DNA from: Rivihabitans pingtungensis
GTDB lineage: Bacteria > Pseudomonadota > Gammaproteobacteria > Burkholderiales > Aquaspirillaceae
Reading direction: 5' to 3'
Assembly: GCF_003201855.1 (NCBI RefSeq)
Contig: NZ_QJKI01000006.1
Span: 112,497 to 176,496 of the forward strand
Length of the DNA: 64,000 nucleotides
Shown: piece by piece, positions 8,993 through 15,450 of the stretch
Layout of the letters: the number at the start of each line of letters is the position of its first letter
How positions within the stretch are numbered: position 1 is the stretch's first letter
Position numbers and translations under genes: made by a program
Notes under the pieces: generated by a model
What the model saw: only the letters and a program-made list of their open reading frames with translations
Told to the model about the DNA's origin: nothing
Database searches by the model: none

Positions 8993-9622
8993 ATGAAGAA
9001 TCTTCTGGGCAAGTTACTGATCTGCTGTGCCTTTGTGTCGTTTTCGCTGCACGCCATGGCGGAAACCCCAGACGAACTGGTGCGCGACACCTCGCGCCAG
9101 GTGCTGGACGTGCTCAAGCGCGACAATGGCAAAAACACCAAGAACATCCGTGCTGAAGTGGAAGCGCTGGTGCTGCCCAAGTTCGACTTCACCCGCATGA
9201 CCGCGCTGGCGGTAGGCCGTGGCTGGCGTGATGCCACGCCAGACCAGCAAAAACAGCTGACCGACCAGTTCCGCATGCTGCTGGTGCGCACTTATTCGTC
9301 CACCATGACCCGCTTCAAGAACGCCCAGATCACCGTGCAGGCCAGCGCCCCGGCCGCTGATGCGCGTGAAGTCACCGTGCGCTCGGAAGTCGAGCTGCCG
9401 GCCAACGCTGGCGACAAGCGCAGCGCCCAGGTGGACTACACGCTGATCAAAACCCCCACCGGCTGGCGCGTCTACAATGTCAGCATCGAAGGCGCCAGCC
9501 TGGTGACCATCTATCGCAACAACTTCAACGACATCCTGCGTCAGGGTGGCCCGGACGCGCTGATTCAGTCGCTGAAGGACAAAAACGACGCCTTGTCCGG
9601 TGGCAAGCATGCCAGCAACTGA
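8993..9622 (+). CDS. mlaC: MlaC, periplasmic phospholipid-binding shuttle
   Basis: 209 residues with a Sec signal peptide (MKNLLGKLLICCAFVSFSLHAMA, cleavage near residue 22). The mature part is the MlaC/Ttg2D fold: helical N-terminal half (TPDELVRDTSRQVLDVLKRD), the family motif FDFTRMTALAVGRGWRDATP, and a C-terminal beta-rich half that ends with GWRVYNVSIEGASLVTIYR. It carries phospholipid across the periplasm between MlaA at the outer membrane and MlaFEDB. A 65 bp gap separates it from mlaD; it overlaps mlaB by 14 bp. Confidence 0.93.
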   Translation: MKNLLGKLLICCAFVSFSLHAMAETPDELVRDTSRQVLDVLKRDNGKNTKNIRAEVEALVLPKFDFTRMTALAVGRGWRDATPDQQKQLTDQFRMLLVRTYSSTMTRFKNAQITVQASAPAADAREVTVRSEVELPANAGDKRSAQVDYTLIKTPTGWRVYNVSIEGASLVTIYRNNFNDILRQGGPDALIQSLKDKNDALSGGKHASN

Positions 9623-9881
9623 CGATGGCCTGACCCTGGCGCTGTCTGGCCCGGTCACCTTCGCCCACACCGCCCGCCTGGCGCGCGAGCTGCGCCCGCG
9701 CGCAGCGGCCGCCCGCGTGCTGGATTGGTCTGCCGTCACCCAGGTGGATTCTTCCGCCGTGGCGCTGATTCTCGAACTGGCGCGCGCCGCTGGCCACGGC
9801 CACACCCTGCGCCAGCCGCCGGCTGGCTTGTCCAGCCTGATCACCCTGTATGGAGTGGAAGACCTTGTTCGCGCACCGTGA
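9609..9881 (+). CDS. mlaB: MlaB, STAS-domain subunit of the Mla transporter
   Basis: 90 residues from ATG 9609, which lies inside the end of mlaC. A GTG at 9600 would add three residues. It is a single STAS domain: LALSGPVTFAHTARLAREL then VLDWSAVTQVDSSAVALILEL, where the D-S-S-A segment corresponds to the conserved STAS loop. In Escherichia coli MlaB binds and stabilises MlaF on the cytoplasmic face. Its end overlaps mlaA by 32 bp. Confidence 0.85.
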   Translation: MPATDDGLTLALSGPVTFAHTARLARELRPRAAAARVLDWSAVTQVDSSAVALILELARAAGHGHTLRQPPAGLSSLITLYGVEDLVRAP

Positions 9882-10632
9882 CCCCCGACGCGCTCGCCGC
9901 GTCCTCCCGGCTCTGTTGGCCGTCAGCCTGCTGGCAGGCTGCGCCGCCGCCACCCCACAAAACCGCTTCGACCCCTACGAAGCTGCCAACCGCAAGGTTC
10001 ACGCTTTTAACGACGTGGTTGACCGCGCCGCCCTGCAACCGCTGGCGCGCGGCTATCGCGCCGTGACGCCCGAGCCGGCGCGAGCGGCGGTCAGCAATGT
10101 GTTTGGCAACCTGGAAGACGTGGTCAGTGTGGTCAATCACCTGCTGCAAGGCCAGTTTGCCCGCGCCAGTTCCGACCTGATGCGCGTCGCACTGAATTCC
10201 ACCCTGGGCCTGGGCGGGCTGATCGACATCGCCACCCCGGCGGGCCTGCCCTCGTACAAGACTGGCTTTGGCGAAACCCTGGGCCGCTGGGGCTACCAGA
10301 ACAGCGCCTATGTGGTGCTGCCGCTGCTGGGGCCTTCCACCGTGCGCGACACGGTCGGCCGCGCCGCCGACATTGCCAGCAATCCGCGCACCTATCTGCT
10401 GCCAGAACCCGCCGACGCCAACGTGGCCACCGGGGTGAATCTGCTCAGCCAGCGCGCCAATGCACTGGAACTGACCGATGCCGCCGACGAAGCCGCGCTG
10501 GACAAATATTCGTTCACCCGCGACGCCTACCTGCAATACCGCCGCACCCGTATCGGCGCAGCGGACAGCCCGGCAATGAACGACGAACCTTCCATCGACG
10601 CGCTGGTGCCGCCAGAAGCGCCGGCCAAATAA
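9850..10632 (+). CDS. mlaA: MlaA (VacJ), outer-membrane lipoprotein of the Mla system
   Basis: 260 residues. The signal peptide ends in lipobox LLAGC, and the mature protein carries the VacJ motifs FDPYEAANRKVHAFND, GNLEDVVSVVNHLLQG and YVVLPLLGPSTVRDTVG. MlaA removes mislocalised phospholipid from the outer leaflet of the outer membrane and passes it to MlaC. The ATG at 9850 overlaps mlaB, completing the order F-E-D-C-B-A. Its TAA stop is also the first three bases of a partial copy of the palindromic repeat found through this window. Confidence 0.94.
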   Translation: MEWKTLFAHRDPRRARRVLPALLAVSLLAGCAAATPQNRFDPYEAANRKVHAFNDVVDRAALQPLARGYRAVTPEPARAAVSNVFGNLEDVVSVVNHLLQGQFARASSDLMRVALNSTLGLGGLIDIATPAGLPSYKTGFGETLGRWGYQNSAYVVLPLLGPSTVRDTVGRAADIASNPRTYLLPEPADANVATGVNLLSQRANALELTDAADEAALDKYSFTRDAYLQYRRTRIGAADSPAMNDEPSIDALVPPEAPAK

Positions 10633-10663
10633 GTGCCGCTCACAAACGCACTTGCCGTGCCGC
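10630..10663. repeat. left-arm fragment of the ~115 bp palindromic element
   Basis: The left end TAAGTGCCGCTCACAAA matches the left end of the complete copies (TAAGCGCCGCTCACAAAACC), with a short CTTGCCGT core piece following. The right arm is missing and the sequence runs into the livF remnant. The TAA is the mlaA stop codon. Confidence 0.55.
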
Positions 10664-10809
10664 GCTGCAAGTGGCCGACATACGCCTATGTGCTGGAAAA
10701 CGGCCAGGTGCACATGCACGGCCCGGCGCGAGAACTGGCGGATGACCCTCGCGTGGTCGAGGCGTATCTGGGGCTGGGGAGCAAGCATCAGGCGATGTTG
10801 AGCAGTTGA
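10656..10809 (+). pseudogene. C-terminal remnant of a LivF-type branched-chain amino acid ABC ATPase
   Basis: Translation gives RAALQVAD in one frame and then, after a single extra base near 10680, YAYVLENGQVHMHGP and ARELADDPRVVEAYLGLG in the next frame, ending at TGA 10807-10809. This is the standard C-terminus of LivF-family ATPases of high-affinity branched-chain amino acid transporters. The rest of the gene (Walker motifs, signature) is absent, and partial repeat sequence lies where upstream coding should be. A dead gene end on two grounds: truncation and frameshift. A terminator-like hairpin follows at 10834. Confidence 0.7.
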
Positions 10810-10833
10810 GGCTTTTCGGTAAAACCGCTGTAG

Positions 10834-10861
10834 ACGGCCCGATGATCGGGCCGTTTTTTTG
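10834..10861 (+). terminator. Rho-independent terminator after the mla operon and livF remnant
   Basis: Perfect inverted repeat ACGGCCCGAT / ATCGGGCCGT with a one-base loop, followed by eight T residues. It would end transcription from the mla operon. Confidence 0.88.
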
Positions 10862-10948
10862 TGCGCCAAAGTGCGGGGATTCCAAACGCAGAACGCTGGT
10901 GCGCTGTGGATGGCGCGCTATGCGTGGTGATGGCGCAGCGAGGTGGCT

Positions 10949-11020
10949 GAAATGGGGTAATCGTGGTGGGAAATGGGGTAACGAGCATGCTTAATACCCC
11001 AATTTACGGTAGCATTACCC
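10949..11020. promoter_or_regulatory. repeat-rich fic control region
   Basis: Two identical 12-mers GAAATGGGGTAA begin at 10949 and 10970, exactly 21 bp (two helical turns) apart. Related inverted pieces TTAATACCCC (10991-11000) and ATTACCC (11014-11020) follow. The arrangement lies 30-100 bp upstream of the fic start and looks like a multi-site operator. The binding protein is unknown; the Fic C-terminal winged helix is one candidate. Confidence 0.45.
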
Positions 11021-11048
11021 TATTCTTTCACTTGCCCAGTATTTGTCC

Positions 11049-12110
11049 ATGCACTCTCTCTCGCCAGACTACCTTGCCAAGCTGCGCTTTGACGCACAGC
11101 AGTTGGCAACATTGCGCGCCTTGGGGGAATGCAGAGGCAAGCAGCAGCTTTTTGTGGTGCAGTCGCCCGAGGTCTTAAGCGATCTGCGACAAGTGGCTGT
11201 GGTCGAGTCCACCGAGTCGTCAAACCGCCTGGAGGGTGTGGTGGTGGCGCCTCATCGGCTCAAGTCACTGGTGCTCAAGAATGCCACGCCGCAAAGCCGT
11301 TCCGAGCAGGAAGTGGCAGGTTACCGCGATGCCTTGGGGCTGATCCACGAAAGTGGCGAGCAGATGCCGTTTTCGGAGGGCACGGTCTTGCAGCTTCACG
11401 GCATGTTGTACCGCTACATGCCGCAATCTGGCGGACATTGGAAGGCCACGAACAACGACATTGTCGAGCGCCACCCCGATGGCAGCTCACGCATTCGCTT
11501 TCGGCCAGTCGCCGCACACCTTACCCCTATTGCGGTGGCGGACCTGATTGCGCGCTACCGCTTTGCTTTGGACCAGCATTTGGCCGACCCCTTGGTGCTG
11601 GCGCCGCTGGCCATCCTCGATTTTCTGTGCATCCACCCCTTCCCGGATGGCAATGGCCGCATGGCACGGCTGCTGACTTTGCAGCTGCTCTATCACTTCG
11701 GCTATGCCGTAGGCCGCTTCATCAGCCTGGAGCGTACCTTTGAAGAATCGAAGGAAAGCTACTACGAAACGCTGGAGGCCAGCTCTCAAGGTTGGCACGA
11801 GGCTGCGCACAACATCGCCCCGTGGCTCAACTATTTCTGGGGGGCACTGCTGCGCGCCTACAAAGAATTCGAAGAGCGCGTAGGCGCCATTGAGCACGGA
11901 CGAGGCGCCAAAGGCGAGCGCATTCGCGCAGAGATTCTCAAACGCCAACTGCCTTTCTCTATCTCGGACATCGAAGAAGCCTGCCCCGGCATCAGCCGCG
12001 ACATGGTGCGAGTTGTGTTGCGCGCTATGAAAATGGAGGGGTTAATCACGCCAACAGGCAAAGGGCGTGCAGCGAAGTGGTTACACATCGAGGCTGAGGA
12101 ACAAACCTAA
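11049..12110 (+). CDS. Fic-domain AMP-transferase, class II, with C-terminal winged helix
   Basis: 353 residues from ATG 11049 (TTG 11043 is an alternative start). The Fic motif HPFPDGNGRMAR (from residue 196) is complete, with catalytic His and the nucleotide-binding Asn-Gly-Arg. The N-terminal region contains SSNRLEG, matching the [S/T]xxxE[G/N] self-inhibition motif; on the N-terminal side of the core this defines a class II Fic protein. The last ~70 residues read as a winged-helix domain (ISDIEEACPGISRDMVRVVLRAMKMEGLI). Fic enzymes transfer AMP from ATP to hydroxyl groups on target proteins. It directly precedes helicase debris and a type III restriction system, as Fic proteins often do in defence islands. 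Target unknown. Confidence 0.9.
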   Translation: MHSLSPDYLAKLRFDAQQLATLRALGECRGKQQLFVVQSPEVLSDLRQVAVVESTESSNRLEGVVVAPHRLKSLVLKNATPQSRSEQEVAGYRDALGLIHESGEQMPFSEGTVLQLHGMLYRYMPQSGGHWKATNNDIVERHPDGSSRIRFRPVAAHLTPIAVADLIARYRFALDQHLADPLVLAPLAILDFLCIHPFPDGNGRMARLLTLQLLYHFGYAVGRFISLERTFEESKESYYETLEASSQGWHEAAHNIAPWLNYFWGALLRAYKEFEERVGAIEHGRGAKGERIRAEILKRQLPFSISDIEEACPGISRDMVRVVLRAMKMEGLITPTGKGRAAKWLHIEAEEQT

Positions 12111-12176
12111 ATGCAACAGCTTCTGACACAACATCAAAGTCTGTACTATGCGTGGCAGCTAACCCGGCGCACGGCC
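12111..12176 (+). pseudogene. N-terminal remnant of an SNF2/DEAD-type helicase
   Basis: Immediately after the fic TAA an ATG opens MQQLLTQHQSLYYAWQLTRR, which resembles the first residues of SNF2-family helicases found in restriction/defence loci (typically ...HQ..YYA.ELTRR). Similarity stops after about 22 codons, where the frame continues as unrelated sequence. The segment 12177-12339 has another open frame that looks coding, but I cannot identify it. Assignment is from memory of the family N-terminus. Confidence 0.5.
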
Positions 12177-12339
12177 TCGCGAAATCGATCTGGTGGCAGA
12201 TCGCTTGGTCAGCGTGGCTCAAGCAGTTCAATGGAACAAGCAAGCTCGCCGCGTTTTTGAGAACAAAGCGGACTGTCTATCTGTGAAAAGCCGTTTGATG
12301 GCGGCCTTGGCGCAGCCAAACCAGCGAGGAGATCACATA

Positions 12340-12652
12340 GTGCAAGCCAACATCAAAGGTCTGGTAGACCGGCTGGAGCTGTCCCAAGCCAAGGCCATGA
12401 TGCCTTTGTACGAGGCCATTTCCAACGCCGTCGATGCTATATGAAGCGCATCAAGACGGCTTTAGCAATCACACGATTCACATTCAGCCGGGTGCGTTCG
12501 ATGACCTTGCTCCTCAGCGTGGAGAAGGCTATTGCAAGAATCTCGCGTGCAGCAACGGCTACATCGAAATTATTTTCTATGACAAGCTTCTGAGGGATGC
12601 AGCGCGCAGAAATCGCGCACTCTTCGAGAAGCGTGGTCTGCACAAGAATTAA
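12340..12652 (+). pseudogene. internally deleted, frameshifted GHKL (HSP90-like) ATPase remnant
   Basis: GTG 12340, 7-8 bp after GCGAGGAG, opens QANIKGLVDRLELSQAKAMM followed by LYEAISNAVDAI, the N-box of GHKL ATPases (Glu and Asn for Mg-ATP). The frame hits TGA at 12442. The +1 frame continues the same protein (YEAHQDGFSNHTIHIQ) and ends with GYIEIIFYDKLLRDAARRNR to TAA 12652. The G boxes and most of the protein, normally several hundred residues, are missing. This looks like start and end of one defence-associated ATPase joined by a deletion, with a frameshift. Not functional as an ATPase. Confidence 0.55.
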
Positions 12653-12664
12653 GGCGGCAAGACT

Positions 12665-14374
12665 ATGAGCAAACAAAAACTAGAACTTAATTGGATCGGC
12701 AAGGAAAAGCGCCCCAAGCTGGAGCCGCGCATCCTGCTCGAAGACCCGGAGAAGTCCTACCACGCCACGCATCGTGTGACTGGGAACGACATCTTTGATA
12801 ACAGATTGATTTTCGGTGACAACCTGCTGGCGCTTAAGGCGTTGGAGCAAGAATTCGCGGGGCGTGTGAAGTGCGTCTTTATCGACCCGCCGTACAACAC
12901 GGGCAGTGCGTTCACCCATTACGATGATGGGCTGGAGCATTCGATCTGGCTGGGGCTGATGCGTGACCGCCTTGAGATCATCCGGAGCTTGCTGGCAGAT
13001 GATGGTTCGCTATGGATCACCATCGATGACAATGAATGCCATTACCTGAAAGTGTTGTGCGACGAGGTGTTTGGGCGAGCAAATTTTGTGGCAAACGTAG
13101 TTTGGCAAAAGAAATATGCCGTTGCCAATGATCACAAAACTATTGCCCCCATGCACGATCACTTACTCGTTTATCACAAGAGTGATCGGTGGCAGCGGAA
13201 TCTTATTCCGCGAACTGCGGATAAAGATCGCCAATACAAATATGAAGATGAAAAGGGCGTATTTCGTCCAGACAACTACACCTGCAGCAAATCTGCAGAT
13301 GAGCGTCCCAATCTCTATTACGCAATCGTGCAGCCGAATACTGGCGAAGAAATTTGGCCAAGTAAAACACGTGTTTGGTCCTACTCGAAGGAAGAGCACC
13401 TCAGGCATGTAGCTGAAGGCTTCATTTATTGGGGAAAAGATGGGCTTGGCAAGACTCCATCCTTCAAGCGGTACAAACATTTATTGCGCAATCAGGGAGT
13501 GGTTCCTCAAACTCTGTGGACGCACGAATATGCAAGCCACACCGACGCTGCTCGGAAAGAGGTTCGCGCGGTTTTGGGCAGCTCATCATTGGCCGATGAT
13601 TTCATTACCCCCAAGCCAGAAGGTCTAATTCAACGCGTACTGGAGATCGCCACCAATCCCGGCGACCTAGTTCTCGACTCCTTCGCTGGCTCAGGCACCA
13701 CCGGCGCAGTTGCCCACAAAATGGGCCGTCGCTGGATCATGGTCGAATTAGGCGAGCATTGCCACACTCACATCATCCCGCGCCTGAAAAAGGTGATTGA
13801 CGGAGAAGACAAGGGCGGCATCACCGAAAGCGTGAACTGGCAAGGCGGCGGTGGCTTCCGCTACTACAAGCTCGCCCCTAGCCTGATCGTCAGCGACCGT
13901 TGGGGCAATCCGGTTATCAACCCCGAATACAACGCCGCTATGCTGGCCGAAGCCCTTGCTAAGTTAGAAGGCTTCACCTACGCCCCATCAGAGGTGCATT
14001 GGTGGCGGCACGGGCACTCCAGCGAGCGGGACTTCATCTACGTCACCACGCAGAACCTGTCGGCGGAGCAACTGCAAGCGCTGTCGGACGAAGTGGGCAA
14101 CGATCACAGCCTGCTGGTCTGCTGCGCGGCCTTCCACGGGGTCACCGCAGCCAAAGCATCCGAACGCTGGCCGAACCTGACACTGAAGAAGATTCCGAAG
14201 ATGGTGCTGGCCCGCTGCGAGTGGGGTCATGACGACTACAGCCTGAATGTGGCGAACCTGCCGATGGCGAAACCAGAAGCAGAAGCGCCTCCAACCCCGC
14301 CCTCTCCCAAAGGGCGAGGGAGAAAAGCAGACGTCACGCCTGACCTGTTTGGGGACAGCGGGGAGGAGGCGTGA
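12665..14374 (+). CDS. mod: type III restriction-modification DNA methyltransferase (Mod)
   Basis: 569 residues. Beta-class amino-methyltransferase order: motif IV DPPYNTG (about residue 75) precedes motif I DSFAGSGTTG (about residue 340), with a target-recognition region between. The N-terminus (KRPKLEPRILLEDPEKSYHA, then LIFGDNLLALKALEQEF) is that of Mod/StsM-like type III enzymes. It methylates adenine in an asymmetric site and gives Res its specificity. Near the C-terminus, PPTPPSPKGRGR is encoded by an intergenic-type palindrome at 14300-14320. The stop TGA overlaps the next start (TGATG), and base composition is less GC-rich than the flanks, suggesting transfer. Confidence 0.93.
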   Translation: MSKQKLELNWIGKEKRPKLEPRILLEDPEKSYHATHRVTGNDIFDNRLIFGDNLLALKALEQEFAGRVKCVFIDPPYNTGSAFTHYDDGLEHSIWLGLMRDRLEIIRSLLADDGSLWITIDDNECHYLKVLCDEVFGRANFVANVVWQKKYAVANDHKTIAPMHDHLLVYHKSDRWQRNLIPRTADKDRQYKYEDEKGVFRPDNYTCSKSADERPNLYYAIVQPNTGEEIWPSKTRVWSYSKEEHLRHVAEGFIYWGKDGLGKTPSFKRYKHLLRNQGVVPQTLWTHEYASHTDAARKEVRAVLGSSSLADDFITPKPEGLIQRVLEIATNPGDLVLDSFAGSGTTGAVAHKMGRRWIMVELGEHCHTHIIPRLKKVIDGEDKGGITESVNWQGGGGFRYYKLAPSLIVSDRWGNPVINPEYNAAMLAEALAKLEGFTYAPSEVHWWRHGHSSERDFIYVTTQNLSAEQLQALSDEVGNDHSLLVCCAAFHGVTAAKASERWPNLTLKKIPKMVLARCEWGHDDYSLNVANLPMAKPEAEAPPTPPSPKGRGRKADVTPDLFGDSGEEA

Positions 14375-15450
14375 TGAACAAAAATGTTGCGGTGATTCCC
14401 GCCGATTACGCCGCCTGGCTGGCCGAGATCAAGACCCGCGTGACGGCAGCCCGTCAGCGTGCGGCGCTGGCTGCGAATGCGGAATTGATTCGCCTCTACT
14501 GGCAGATTGGCCGGGACATTCTGGAGCGGCAGGCCCGACAGGGCTGGGGCAGCAAGGTCATTGAGCGGCTGGCGCGTGACCTGCGCGAAGCCTTTCCGGA
14601 GATGAAGGGGTTTTCCAGCAGCAACGTGAAATACATGCGCTATTTCGCCGAGCACTGCCCCGACCTCCGATTTGGTCAGCAGCCTGCTGACCAATTGCCC
14701 TGGTTTCACCTGGTCACCCTGCTGACCAAGGCGCAACCCGCCGACCGCGAATGGTATGCCGGCAAGGCCATCGCGGAAGGTTGGTCGCGCACGACGCTGG
14801 AGCTTCACATCCGCAACCGCTTGCTGCAACGCCAAGGACAGGCCATCACCAACTTTGATGCCCGTCTGCCCGCACCGCATTCGGCACTGGCGCACGAGAC
14901 CTTGAAAGACCCCTATCTGTTCGACTTTCTCGGTCTGGGCGATGACGCCCACGAGCGCGAGATCGAGAACGCCTTGGTGCGGCACATCACCAAGTTCCTG
15001 CTGGAGTTGGGTAGCGGCTTTGCCTTTGTGGGGCGTCAATTTCGGCTGGAGGTCGAGGGCGATGAGTTTTTCATCGACTTGCTTTTTTACCATACGCGCC
15101 TGAAGTGCTATGTGGTGGTAGAGCTGAAAGCCACGGCCTTCAAGCCAGAACATGCCGGGCAATTGAACTTTTACCTGACTGCGGTGGACAGGCAGGTAAA
15201 AGCACCCGACGACAAGCCCACCATCGGCCTGCTGCTGTGCAAGACGAAGAAGCGCACGGTTGCGGAATATGCACTGTCAGGCATAGACAAGCCGATTGGC
15301 GTGGCCGAATACGAACTCGTGCGTGCGCTACCTGAAATGCTGATCGCCAGTTTGCCGACGGTGGAGGAGTTGGAAAGCGAGCTGGAGGCGATTGATGACG
15401 GTGAGTCCGACTTACCCGTTGGCCAAGAAGAAAAAGGGGAACAAGCATGA
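14374..15450 (+). CDS. DUF1016 / YhcG-family PDDEXK nuclease embedded in the type III RM operon
   Basis: 358 residues from ATG 14374, which overlaps the mod stop by one base and follows GGGAGGAGG. The N-terminal DUF1016 domain (about residues 10-145) includes LIRLYWQIGRDILERQ and GFSSSNVKYMRYFAE. The C-terminal PDDEXK domain (about 190-340) shows EFFIDLLFYHTRLKCYVVVE followed by LKA, giving the Asp ... Glu-x-Lys metal-binding site, then GQLNFYLTAVD. These proteins are predicted restriction-type nucleases that often sit in RM loci. Its end overlaps res (ATGA), so mod, this gene and res form one coupled operon. Confidence 0.9.
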   Translation: MNKNVAVIPADYAAWLAEIKTRVTAARQRAALAANAELIRLYWQIGRDILERQARQGWGSKVIERLARDLREAFPEMKGFSSSNVKYMRYFAEHCPDLRFGQQPADQLPWFHLVTLLTKAQPADREWYAGKAIAEGWSRTTLELHIRNRLLQRQGQAITNFDARLPAPHSALAHETLKDPYLFDFLGLGDDAHEREIENALVRHITKFLLELGSGFAFVGRQFRLEVEGDEFFIDLLFYHTRLKCYVVVELKATAFKPEHAGQLNFYLTAVDRQVKAPDDKPTIGLLLCKTKKRTVAEYALSGIDKPIGVAEYELVRALPEMLIASLPTVEELESELEAIDDGESDLPVGQEEKGEQA

